DNA from: Gracilariopsis chorda
Taxonomy: Eukaryota; Rhodophyta; Florideophyceae; Gracilariales; Gracilariaceae
DNA: 64,000 nt
Assembly (NCBI GenBank): GCA_003194525.1
Contig: NBIV01000098.1
Span: 1-64,000 of the forward strand
Direction of reading: 5' to 3'
Made by a program: the position numbers and the translations under genes. The number at the start of each line of letters is the position of its first letter. Within the stretch, counting starts at the first letter, position 1. The notes beneath the pieces are model-generated. The model was not told the origin of the DNA. It saw only the letters and a list, made by a program, of their open reading frames with translations, and did not search any database. Below are positions 31,747-41,495 of this stretch, in pieces.

Positions 31747-32557
31747 GTTGATGTTACCACATGGTCGAGTGCCTGGTAGTCCTGGGACAGCATGGTGCAG
31801 AACTTGGAAACAAAGTTTCCCATAACGGAGGGCTGTTTTTGAGAGCTGCTTTGCAAAAGCGCATATACGTGTGTTCTCAAACCCAACGTGAAACGGGCAT
31901 ATGATTGGCTACTGCATATACTCATATTCAATGCATTGGTTACAATTTTTGTGCATCGTATGGGTCATGGGCATGGAACCGGCCACTTGGCATAAGGTGA
32001 ATGGGCATGGTACTTAGGAATATGTATCGCTACATCTGGTTTACAGGTACATGCAGGCGTTGCATATCTGCAGTTCTGCAAGTAAGCACGTGCCATGCAC
32101 GCAACACACTTAGGGTATGTACATGGATGCGATGGCATGTGTATTTGTGCTTTTTCATAGTGATGATGATGCAAGTAAGTGTTTACACAGTGCTGTCCCA
32201 TGCTGGCACATTGTTAGCATGTCTGGTTCACTTGTTGCGCATTGTTGGCTGCTTGGTTCACTTGGTGTGCGTTGTTGTAATGTGCTGTAATGTTGTTATG
32301 CATGGTTGTACTAAGCTGTAATCGGTGTGTGCAACCCTTATTGTGTTATGTTTGATTATGATTGGTAGTATTGGGTGTCCCCACTTAGTGGTGTAGGGTT
32401 TTTTTGTAGTGGTAGTGCGAACTACAGGTGCTATATATGACTCCGAAGTTGCAGTACCAAGTAAACTCACCCCCAATCCTGACAACCTTCACTATTTATT
32501 TTCTTTCTTTCCTTCCCTTTCTTTTCCGTCGAAGCCCAACATAGTTTCATATTAACA
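31747..32557 (+). repeat. 3' LTR of K1 (family 2, 811 bp)
   Basis: TGTTGATGTTACC to CATATTAACA, the forward version of F's LTRs. It holds the cassette at about 31850-31930 (CAAAAGCGCATAT, CCCAACGTGAAACGGGC, ATGATTGGCTACTGCA), the block ATGATTGGTAGTATTGGG near 32358 and TATATATGA near 32431. RT of another family 2 copy (K2) starts immediately after. Confidence 0.9.
31850..31930 (+). promoter_or_regulatory. Shared LTR cassette (family 2 copy)
   Basis: The same motifs in the same order as in the family 1 LTR of A (5673-5750): CAAAAGCGCATA, CCCAACGTGAAAC, TGATTGGCTACTGCA and CATAT. The families' proteins are much more diverged than this block. Confidence 0.65.
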
Positions 32558-33879
32558 GAAGACCTATGCACCAGTTGTGTCTTTCAATTTGGTTCGCATG
32601 TTCTTGTACATTATGCTATGCATTCAAATGTAAATCGCACAGGTTGACATTAGGACTTTATTCCTGAATGGGGACCTGAAGGACGACGTTTGGGCAATGT
32701 CTCCACGTGGTATCGGTCGACTGAAGTCACGATGCTACAAACTGGTAAAGGCCATATACAGACTCAAGCAGGCTCAACTTGCGTGGCACACTAAGTTCAG
32801 TACTGATAATAAGGCTTAGGATTTGAAGAATTGCCTAGTACACCATGTGTGTTTCGATGGAATTTTAACAGTAACATCTATGCGTACATCGTGGTATACG
32901 TGGAAGATCTGCTCATCTTAAGCAAAGTGCTGAAGAATGGTGCCAAATCTTGGAGGAGCTCAAGACATTGTATGACATGGGGGTTGAGTATCGCGTCAGA
33001 ATCTACCTCTGTGTTGTGTCTACCTGGAAGATGGACTCCAATGGGCAGCTGCTGGGGGTAAACCTCGCACAGCCCATATATATCGAAGGGATACTACTCA
33101 GGTTTGGACTACAGAACTTGAAACCAGCACCAAGCCCTATGGTGGAATCGTTCTTTACTTCACTTGATGTGGAGGAGGACAAATCATCTCGTGATTTTGA
33201 ATTGTATCAGCAGATGATCGGGTCTCTGCTGTACTTGGCATTACGTACGATTTTGGACATTTTTGCTCTTGTTCTTATACTGGCGCGCTTCCAGAATGCT
33301 TCCAAAGCATACTGAAATCGAGCAGCAAAATGTGCGTTACCATACCTACGTGGTAGTGGTGATCATTATTTTCTGTACCGGCATGGAAGTCTACATTTAT
33401 ATGCTTTTGTAGACTCTGATTTTGCGGTTGATACAACACATCGCAAGGCTTTGTCTGGGTATTTCATTAAACTTGGCTCCAGCTCATGTTTCTTTGGCGC
33501 TCATAAGCAATGCTCAGTTCCACTGTCTACTGGTGAGGCCAAGTACTATGCATTGGTATTGGCTGCTCAAGAGATACTTTGGATATCAAGTATGCTGAGA
33601 GAGTGTGGAATAGCAGTTGATAACACTGTTCCAATCCTTTTGGACAATCAATGTGCTATTGAATGGGCTGTTGGTGAACGTTGCCCTTCTGGCCATGCAA
33701 AGCATATAGATATCAAGGTGCACTTCATTAGGCAACAGTTCAAGGACACATTCATATCTTTAAAGTATGTTGCCAGTGAAAACAATGACGCAGAAATCCT
33801 CACCAAGCCAATAAGTGCTGTGGCTGAACGATTGATATTGGAACCAGTGGGACGTCACCAGAAACTCGAGGAAGAAAAT
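32558..33879 (+). pseudogene. Family 2 RT-RNase H (K2), broken
   Basis: The sequence opens within RT (TYAPVVSFNLVRMF) directly after K1's LTR. It has stops near 32632 and 32818, and a frameshift before the RT core motif YVED (32897-32908), which is YVDD in B. The connection (YQQMIGSLLYLALRT) and RNase H (STGEAKYYAL, LDNQCAIEWA, KHIDIKVHFIR, NNDAEILTKP) follow. The RNase H part from 33451 is open for 143 codons and ends near the LTR. It is clearly a dead copy, similar to but more decayed than B. Confidence 0.86.
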
Positions 33880-34640
33880 TGATGATAGCACAGAGTCGAA
33901 GTGCCTGAAAGCCCTAGGAATTCATGGTAAACTACTTGGAAACAAAGTTGCACATAACGATGGGCACTTTTAAGCACCTCCGCTTATGCGCATGTGCTCA
34001 AGCCCACCGTGAAACGGGCTTATGCTTGGCTACTGCATTTGCCCATATGCCTTACGTGGTTCAAAAGTGGTATGCATTGTATGGGTCGTAGGCACAGCAT
34101 TGGCCACGTGGCATAATGTTAATGGACAACGTACATGAGATTTTGTGTGGCTACACTGGTTTACAGGGACATCACGTTGCTGCAGATGTTTGTTTGTGTG
34201 TGCCAGCACGTGTACCGCACGCAATGGATTTAGGTTATGGATACAGATGCAGTGTCATGTGAACTTGAGCATTGTAATGGTCATGATGACGCAAGTAAGT
34301 CATTATACAGGGCTGTGACATGCTGGCACATTTTTGTCATGGTTGTTTCACTTACCGTGCTTCGTTGGCATGTACTGGAATAATGTTATGCATGGTTGTA
34401 GTGAACTGTCACCAGTTTGTGCAACCCTTATTGTGTTAGGTTTGAATATGATTGGTATTATTGGCTGTCCGCACTTAGTGGTTAGGGTTTTTCTTGTAGG
34501 TATAGTGCACTCTAGTGGTGCTATATAAGTTGCAGATTTTGGATATCCAAGTAAAACCCCCGAAGGCAGACAACCTTTACTCTTCTTTTTACTTCTTTCT
34601 TTATTTCTCATGTCAGCCGAAGCCCAATTTCATCTATCAC
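33880..34640 (+). repeat. 3' LTR of K2 (family 2, about 761 bp)
   Basis: It starts TGATGATAGCACAG and ends TTTCATCTATCA. It is divergent from K1's LTR but keeps CATGTGCTCAAGCCCACCGTG, CTTGGCTACTGCA (near 34027), ATGATTGGTATTATTGG (near 34450) and TATATAAG (near 34521). Boundaries are good to a few bases. RT of K3 follows directly. Confidence 0.8.
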
Positions 34641-36097
34641 CTTCATTTATAATCAACAAGCGTCATCCTACTCATGTCATTTTAAACGTCAAGTGCGATG
34701 CCAAAGGATCAGTTGATAGATTCAAGGCTAATTTTGTGGCTGGTGGCAGCCACCAGACATACAGGCAGAACCATATGGATACATATGCGCCAGTGGTACC
34801 ATTTAGTCTGGTCCGCATGTCTTGTACGTTGCACTTTGTCTTCAGATGTATGTGGCTCAAGTAGATATTAAGAATGCATTTCTCAATGGTGATTTTAAAG
34901 AAGACGTGTGGGTAATGTCGCCGCGTGGTGTTTCTGGTTTGACCGCAAAGTGATATAAGAAATTCAAGGCTATGTACGGTTTGAAACAGGCTCTTCTAGT
35001 ATTGCATTCCAAGTTCAAAACAGACATGAAGAGGTTGGGTTTTGAGGAACTACCCAGCGCATAGTGCGTATTCAAGCCAAAGGTTGGAGATGGCATGTGC
35101 CCTACATACTCGTATACGTGGAAGACAGTCTGGTGTTTACGCCAACGCTACAGAAACGGACTACGGTTTTGGAGAAGCTCAAAACACTGTATGACCTCCA
35201 AATTGGGAACTGAATCACTTTGTACCTTGGCGTGGAGCTGTTATGGAATATATGTATAGCCGGACAACTTTTTGGTGCCAAGCTGAGACAATCGCTGTAT
35301 ATGGAATGTATACTTCGACAATTTGGTTTCCATAACGCTAAAACAGTACCTCGCTTTATGGCGGAGTGCTCCTTCACATCTCTAGCAATGGAGGAGGACA
35401 AATCACCAATGGATGTGCAGTTGTACCAGGAGATGATCGGGTCTCTGCTCTGCTTGGCACTACATACTACGGTGGATATACTTGCCCAGCTCTGATCCTG
35501 GCTCGTTTTCAGAGTGCTCTTACCGCTTGGTGTCACAAAGCGGTGAAGCGTGTGCTCGGGTACGTGTGTGGAACGCGACAGCATGGGCTATGCTACAGCC
35601 CTGGATCGCTAGTGCTCGATGGTTTTGTGGGCTCTGACTACGCTGGAGACATTACGGGTTGGAAGTCAATGTTCGGGTATATTGGTAAACTTGGGTCAGC
35701 AACGTTCTGGTATGGTGGTAGAAAACAAGCTTCAGTTGCGCTATCAACTGGCGAGGCGGAGTACTATGCTATGACTTTGGCTGCACACGAAGTGGTATGG
35801 GTTGTTCGTGTGCTACGGAAATGTGGCTTCAACGTGAAAACTTTGGTTCCTCTACACTCTGACAACCAGTGCGCATTGGAGTGGGCTGGTGGTGAAAGGT
35901 TTCCTTCTAGTCGTGCTAAGCACATTGATGTAAAGGTTCACTTAATCCGAAATCTCATTAGAGACAATGTGATTGGTGTTGAATATGTCCCAAGTGAGCT
36001 GAACGATGCCGATGTACTCACCAAGCCATCGTAACGTATAAGTGTTAATGCAATTCTCAAACGGCTTGGTCTTGTACAGAAACTCGAGGAGGAGTTT
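34641..36097 (+). pseudogene. Family 2 RT-RNase H (K3), broken
   Basis: RT begins at HPTHVILNVKCDAKG and continues with several stops and shifts: VPFSLVRM, then VDIKNAFLNGDFKEDVW, MYGLKQALL. The active-site motif reads YVED at 35115-35126, as in K2. From about 35470 an open RNase H region runs to 36034 (GSDYAGDITGWKS, STGEAEYYAM, SDNQCALEWA, KHIDVKVHLIR, DADVLTKPS). A TGA precedes the tail KLEEEF. The first RNase H Asp motif reads GSDYAGD, so VDSD is changed to VGSD. Non-functional. Confidence 0.86.
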
Positions 36098-36815
36098 TGA
36101 AGTCTGGAAGTGGTGTAGTGACTGGCAAGCCCCCGAGAAGGCCTCAGCTTGGTCCAGAACCAAACGTTCAGGGGACAATGGTCACTTTTGGAGCCCCTCG
36201 CTCCAAAAGCGCATATGTGCCTCTGCTCAAACCCAACATGAAATGGCAATGTGATTGGCTCCTCCAAAATTTTAAATGTATTGTATACCGTACAAGTGTT
36301 ATGGAGTATATGGTACTGGATTGGGAATATGAAAAAGTAGATCAATGTGGTTAGTTCAAGTGTGCGCGCAGTAGACGGTTGTGCTGCAATGCAGAAGATG
36401 CGAATGGGAGCTGTATTGGGAGATTTGGGGCAATGTGCGTTTGTGGGCTAGGCTGAGGGGTTGGAGTGCCAGGATGGAAATTGTTGATTTTTAGAGCTGA
36501 TTCGAGAGCAAGGGACTGGCAATGGATTTGCAACATTGATTGATTTAGTTATTTGGAATTGTGACCCTCTAGATTGCGCGCGCTTTTCGTGCACACCTGC
36601 ACACAGTAATAAGGTGTAGTGTATTGGTGCAACTGCCGCCGTCGCTCGCTCCGACGACTTTGAAATGTGTAAGATAGGGTATAGATAAGTTGGCTTTGCC
36701 CGCTCTCGAGTAAACTGGTCAAATAAGGCTTACACCCTTCCATGTTTAACTTTCTTCTTTCTTCTTCCTCCCTTTTTCTTCCTTTCTATTTTCATAACCC
36801 GCATGCGTTGCGTCA
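36098..36815 (+). repeat. LTR shared by K3 (as 3') and J (as 5'), about 718 bp
   Basis: It is preceded by the RNase H end and GGAGGAG tract of K3 and followed by a primer site, leader and gag of J. It contains the cassette in variant form (CAAAAGCGCATATGTGCCTCTG, TGTGATTGGCTCCTCCA, about 36205-36275). One LTR therefore serves two internal regions. The start is uncertain by a few bases. Confidence 0.75.
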
Positions 36816-36832
36816 GGTTGTGGGCTTAGAGC
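36816..36832 (+). other. Primer binding site of element J, iMet-like
   Basis: GGTTGTGGGCTTAGAGC follows the LTR. It resembles F's GGTTTTGGGCCCAGAGC and the family 1 sites, with transitions that weaken the match to tRNA-iMet. Confidence 0.55.
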
Positions 36833-37599
36833 GTCGAATTTTTGCAGGCGTCGCGCTCTACTAATATCGGTTTGGATTCTATGAAGACTGGGGTTTTCTT
36901 TTGTGCAGGTACGCGTTTCGTTGCGAGCGAGCGAATGTTGTGGAAGTCGAGTGGCAGTGTTGAAAGTAGGCAAAGTGTTCAGGGACTCGTCTCTAGTAAA
37001 CCGACCTGTGCCTCGCCCAGGCCCTGCTTGTTTGCTTCAACGCACAAGAAAAACCGCGCTATTTTCTCGCAAGCAACTAGAAGGGATTAACTGGTGAAAG
37101 CTTATCGCGTCAGCTACTATTCTCCCTTGGACGTCTCGTACGGATTGTAAAGCCCTTTCCTCAGCGATTTGCAGAGCAGAAATGTTCGTAGAAACCGCAT
37201 CTCACCTGAAGAGAGGTACCAGGGACAAGAACAATCGAACCTCTAGGGTAGCGGGGATATCTCCTGCCAGTGCGCCCATCTTAAGAACTTTTACTTATTT
37301 CCAGGCTCATATCAGTACGTCCTGTGAGTATACTCCGGGCGTTGAGTACCCGAACTATGCCTGTGATTGCGTATGACACGCGTCTTTACAAGCGTAGTAG
37401 ACTCGGTTACACGGTCTCCGCTGACATTTTCGCTGTTGAGTGTTTGAGATTCTTCTCCGCTTTAGTTTTTCTGGTTCTTTGTGTAACAGAAACCTTGAAA
37501 TGGCTCCTTCTGCTGCACTACATTGTGTGGATATCACTACATTTGGCATCTATATAGTGGTTTTTTTTTCTTTTGTTTGGTTCTAGTCCCGTAGGAACC
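36833..37599 (+). other. 5' leader of element J, non-coding
   Basis: About 770 bp without a supported gene. Short stretches align with family 1 leaders, for example CTGGTGAAAGCTTATC (37090), TTGGACGTCTCGTA (about 37126) and CTCTAGGGTAGCGG (about 37241). A T-rich run precedes the gag ATG. Confidence 0.65.
37253..37264 (+). promoter_or_regulatory. Conserved leader hairpin (element J copy)
   Basis: GGGGATATCTCC, pairing GGGGA with TCTCC through one G-U pair, lies between GGGTAGC and TGCCAGTGCGCCC. Confidence 0.5.
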
Positions 37600-38500
37600 A
37601 TGTCGGATTCCGAAGTTGAAACGGAATCCGCCTCTGGAATGAAAATTCCTCGTTTCCAAGGTAAGCGTGGTGAAGATTATATGCTGTGGCGTCACCGTCT
37701 TCATGCTGCATGCCGTATCAATGGTGTCTGGAATGTCGCGAATCCCTCTGGGGTTCAATCTGCTACAGATAGTTCCACTCAAGACACAACTTCGGCAGAT
37801 ACTGGCACTGAAATATTAACTACGCTTATTATTCTGAAACGAGAAAACGCTTGTGGTATCATCATCTGTGCTATTGGTGTTGCTCTATTACGCCTAATCA
37901 TGGACGTGGGTGATGATACTTCACGTATGGTGCAACTCTTGGATGGCCGTTACGCCTCCAATAGGACTGCATCTAGGATTGAAGTGCACACACGGTTGTG
38001 TTGAATGTCGTACAGCGGTGAGAACATGTCCAGCTATGTGGATCGAAACATGGCATTGTTCGCTCCGTTGGACCGTATGGACAAGGTTGCTGCTATACCA
38101 GAGTCTCACAAAGCACCTATGGTACTTGCTTATATTGTTCCGAGCAGTGTTTTGGAGTCCACGGCTGATGCACCATGTACCAAGGACATATCAAAACTCA
38201 CCTCGGACTATGTTGCAACCACTTTGATCGATGAGTAAACCGCTCGTCTGGGTTGTTCTTCTAGCTCTGAACGTACGCAAAGTCGAAAGAAGAACAGAAG
38301 CAAAGGTTCTGGTGGTTCACAAGTGTTCAAAAACTCTAGTCACAGGCACATCAGGAATGGAATTGAAGCTGAGGATAGGCCACCTACAGCTGGTAGAGCA
38401 TACGTGTTGTCCAGTAACTGGACTTATCACTGTGAGTTCTGAGATCATGATGGTACCAACAAATGACAGATGCCATGTGAATACTGTTTACTCAGAAAAT
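37600..38500 (+). pseudogene. Gag of element J (family 2), broken and truncated
   Basis: ATG 37600 starts MSDSEVETESASGMKIPRF, the best-kept family 2 gag N-terminus in the window. It continues GEDYMLWRHRL and LLDGRYASNRTASR to a TGA at 38002-38004, the same Arg codon that is TGA in H. It then runs DKVAAIPESHKAPM to TAA at 38236-38238 (Tyr in relatives). From 38239 to 38500 only a degraded C-terminus remains, with knuckle traces (YHCEF, DHDG). It is cut by the reversed LTR of L at 38501. Confidence 0.85.
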
Positions 38501-38520
38501 TGTTGATATGAAATAATGTT
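38501..38520 (-). repeat. First 20 bp of element L 3' LTR, split by the Ty3 block
   Basis: TGTTGATATGAAATAATGTT matches the start of F's reversed LTR. The match resumes at 60955 (GATAGATGATGTTGGGCTTCG). The Ty3 element therefore landed 20 bp inside L's LTR, duplicating ATGTT. Confidence 0.88.
38516..38520. repeat. Target site duplication ATGTT, left
   Basis: ATGTT before LTR1 is repeated at 60950-60954 after LTR3. No such duplication is next to the middle LTR, so the whole double element behaves as one insertion. Confidence 0.9.
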
Positions 38521-39423
38521 TGTAGTGCAATACCCGCAAGCGGCACAACACACGAAGACGTTCGGAATGTTCCCCTCTGGAGGGTAACACAGCGAACGGA
38601 GCCTCTCCGGATTAGCACGACGAAGTCGGGTTGTAAAGCCGAGGCTTACCCTCACGCCAAGCGGGGAGAGTTGAAACGGTAGGATTAGGATCACCACGAA
38701 TGGGAAAACAGCCCTTCCAAGGAGTACGAGTCCACGTAAGTGGGGGAAGACGTCACGGGATACCGGCACGAGATAAACGCGTCAGCGGTGACGAGCAACC
38801 ACACAAAGCGGTAGAAACCACGAGAGCGGGGTAAGGGGAATACGGGGGATGCCCGATTGGGGGCGACGGGGGTGTGGGCCAACGGGACCACGGAAAAAGG
38901 TACAAAGGAACCCTATACAGGGGCGAGAACACGGCGGTGGTGAATTAAGTGACAAGTGCCCAAGGCGGTGATACTCCTAGTGACGCAGGGTGGATAGGTC
39001 TACCGTTAGTAACGCGGCTTTACCTACGAAGAGCGTAGGAGACTCGCGAAAGCGGAAAAGACTTAGAGCCAAGAACCCCTGGTTGGGGAAGTTTACTCAG
39101 TGTCAGGGCGAGGTCGCCGAGCCACTATATAGTGCAGTAATCTCCCTACTGTAGCGTAGATAAATAATAAATCATAAATATAAGTCAACTAAATGTCCAC
39201 ACCGTGGTGCCAACCTCCTCTTGACTATCCGTGTCACACGCGGTCCACTCACGCCTTGGGCGGCACACGGCGCATGCACAGGTGTGAACCTGGTGCACAG
39301 TGCGGATCTGTTGAGGGCTGAGACACCCGGTAATAGCGGTAGTAATCATAAACACGCGAAAGCGACAACAACACCAAGTCCACAGGGCATCGCTGAGTCT
39401 TCCTCCTTGAGGATTGCAGTTCA
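38521..39423 (-). repeat. Ty3 LTR1 (903 bp)
   Basis: On the plus strand it runs TGTAGTGC to GCAGTTCA. It is the 3' LTR of body 1 in the sense direction. It includes a palindromic CTATATAG box and an AT-rich stretch with AATAAA (about 39160-39175). It lacks the copia cassette. Confidence 0.95.
39125..39132. promoter_or_regulatory. Palindromic TATA box in Ty3 LTR1
   Basis: CTATATAG is self-complementary. Read on the minus strand it can serve the gag-pol promoter (about 290 bp of U3 upstream). Read on the plus strand it lies 520 bp before the antisense gene's ATG. Copies are at 49888-49895 and 60651-60658. Confidence 0.55.
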
Positions 39424-39434
39424 TAACCCCCTCC
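39424..39434 (-). other. Polypurine tract of Ty3 body 1
   Basis: The minus strand reads AGGAGGGGGTTA directly before the LTR, the usual place for plus-strand priming. Confidence 0.7.
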
Positions 39435-39644
39435 TGAGGTGCGAATACGACATCCACGTTGGCGACGGAAGCACCGGGCAAGGTCCTTAAATGTAAGCCC
39501 GGCTCGCCGGTTCTCCATCCCACTCTGGGCAACGAGCACCTAGCTGCGAACAGCGAATCTGCGACCAACTCTTCCGAGGTTCTTCCAACAACACATACGC
39601 TTTCGTGGCCTTCTTCTCCGATTACTCGGTTTCGTTCATCTACG

Positions 39645-41282
39645 ATGAACAACAAAAACAACAACGGCAACAACAACGGCAACGCCGACAGCAACACACC
39701 ATTACAGTACTTCTCTGGATTTCATTCCGTGCCTCTACCGCAGAGCGGGCTCTCGGCTCCTTCGCAACAAACAGGCGCAAATGCGAGTGCGGCTCCCACG
39801 GGAGGGTATCTAATGGCAGCGTGGCCGTCGTACGACATGCTGGTCGGGCTGCAGCCCTCGCAACATGCGACGACTCTCCGGCTGGCGCCATGGTTCCACC
39901 CGACTGCGGTGTTCAATGATGCGCTTCTGGCGATGTATACCGATGGAAACGGAATGCTCCCGGGTGACGTTCCAGCAATCGTGACCACTTCGTGGGATTG
40001 GGGCAATCGCGTAGCGATACCAGTGCAAACGGTAATCCGACGGGGTCGGGAATCAGCAGCTTCCGTGCACACGGCCTTGGTCTTACTCGCTCATCAACGG
40101 CTTCGCCGGGCTCCCTTTCAGTATCCCATCGCCGATGGTATGGGCTCCGACATCGGATTGTATCGCACCCAAGCTGAAATGGGGTACCTCGACCGCCTCG
40201 TGGGTTTGGAACCACTCTTGTGGAGAAGCATTCCCGCGGCGTGCCAAGACGCGGTGTACTGGACACGACAGATCATTCGGGCTGAATTCCGCTATATGCG
40301 TCGCTTGGCGAGGGCCAGCTTCTTGTCGATGATACGCTTTGAGCGGCGAGCACGGTCCCGATTTGGGTATTTGATTCCGTATCAGAACATAGAAGTCGAA
40401 CGCATCCGCGTGGGCAACCGACGGGGTCAGTACGTTCCGATTCCACCGTGGTGGTCGCATCTCGAAGCGTGCCGAGGTTGCTACATAGATTTGCCTCCCG
40501 TGATCACGTATTACGGCTCAAACCTCATCGAGGATCCTCAGTCCGGGCTCTGGTCCGTGGTGGTCACCGAATGGGCGGTCCGCACAGCGGCTTTCATCCT
40601 CTGGGAGGTTTATGACCAGTACAGACTGTGGTTCATCCCGTTGTGGGTCCGTGCCGCCATCCGAGGGCTGGACTTACGAATCCCACTAGGTGGTGAGGCA
40701 AACGCTGACGGAGTAGCGGGGCTCTTCGATTTCATTGACCACGTTGACTGGGCTTCGGTTCCTCTAGAGCAGAGTGGGCGTACTGCCGGTAGCAGAATAC
40801 AGGACCTGTCGCCAGGGCGTCAAACTCTGCTCGCGGGTGACTTCATCTACTTCAACCCTTGGGAGAAGCATGAGATCTCCACGGAGGAAGCGAACGGGCT
40901 CCGGTTTGCACCGAGATATATCCCTGAGGGGCATCCGACCTGTTTTGTTGACGCCGATGAGTACTACATCGTCTACGACGGTGAGGATCCGATGTTCGAC
41001 AACGAGCCCGACGAAGGTGCCCGTCACGCCGAGGCAGAGGGAGAACCATATGGTATGGATGCTCCTGGAGTCGCCCCTGCGAGTCAGCCGTCCAATCCGT
41101 CGTTCAGTCTTCCCACTGGTGGGTCCTCTACGCCAGGTGAGGCGAACGTGGCCTCTGCGGGTCAGGCTGCCGTGATCTCTCAGTTCCTCCGCCAAGTGGG
41201 GCTGGGAGGTAGCGAGGCCAGTGAAGATGTCACCGTGATGCGGGATGCTCTGATAGCCCGACTCCAGGGAAATAACCACTAA
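39645..41282 (+). CDS. Antisense gene in Ty3 body 1, unknown function
   Basis: An intact 545-codon frame from ATG, opposite in direction to gag-pol and lying between pol's stop (41496) and LTR1. The frame is open upstream to a TTG at 39459 (607 codons), but ATG 39645 is the first in-frame ATG. The N-terminus is Asn-rich (MNNKNNNGNNNGN) and then Gln/Ser/Pro-rich. The middle (about residues 70-420) looks folded, with many Trp, Arg and Tyr residues, including PPWWSHLEACRGCY and a Trp-rich stretch (ILWEVYDQYRLWFIPLW). The C-terminus is acidic and then Ser/Pro/Gly-rich. I recognise no known domain. TATA-like CTATATAG is 520 bp upstream in the LTR and AATAAA 109 bp downstream. Antisense ORFs near the 3' LTR are known in some plant Ty3 elements, but I cannot show homology. 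Confidence 0.8.
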   Translation: MNNKNNNGNNNGNADSNTPLQYFSGFHSVPLPQSGLSAPSQQTGANASAAPTGGYLMAAWPSYDMLVGLQPSQHATTLRLAPWFHPTAVFNDALLAMYTDGNGMLPGDVPAIVTTSWDWGNRVAIPVQTVIRRGRESAASVHTALVLLAHQRLRRAPFQYPIADGMGSDIGLYRTQAEMGYLDRLVGLEPLLWRSIPAACQDAVYWTRQIIRAEFRYMRRLARASFLSMIRFERRARSRFGYLIPYQNIEVERIRVGNRRGQYVPIPPWWSHLEACRGCYIDLPPVITYYGSNLIEDPQSGLWSVVVTEWAVRTAAFILWEVYDQYRLWFIPLWVRAAIRGLDLRIPLGGEANADGVAGLFDFIDHVDWASVPLEQSGRTAGSRIQDLSPGRQTLLAGDFIYFNPWEKHEISTEEANGLRFAPRYIPEGHPTCFVDADEYYIVYDGEDPMFDNEPDEGARHAEAEGEPYGMDAPGVAPASQPSNPSFSLPTGGSSTPGEANVASAGQAAVISQFLRQVGLGGSEASEDVTVMRDALIARLQGNNH

Positions 41283-41390
41283 GGTGGCGGCAGTTCCAAT
41301 CCGTAAGCGGGCGTGTTCCCTCACCATGGGGGTGCAACCTTGTGACGTAGTGTAGTCCTTCGACTAGTCGGTGTTCCATCGATCTTGTCG

Positions 41391-41396
41391 AATAAA
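41391..41396 (+). terminator. Poly(A) signal of antisense gene, body 1
   Basis: AATAAA lies 109 bp after the antisense stop and is followed by GTTGACTTGTGTTCC and a T-rich tract, the usual downstream context. It lies before the convergent end of pol (41496). The copy in body 2 is at 52154-52159. Confidence 0.6.
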
Positions 41397-41495
41397 ATCC
41401 AAGTTGACTTGTGTTCCTTCTTCTTTCTTTTCCTTTCTTCCTTTCCACACCACAACTCGATCCTTCATTTCCTTCCTTCCACCGCAGTGGCTTGC

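Noticed and set aside
36833..37600. A host gene promoter or exon in the J leader
   Set aside because: The region aligns in short blocks with other copia leaders and is bordered by a primer site and gag.
40764..41327. 187-codon minus-strand ORF opposite the end of the antisense gene
   Set aside because: It is a frame shadow: it overlaps the 545-codon ORF fully, has no recognisable motif, and exists because of codon bias on the other strand.
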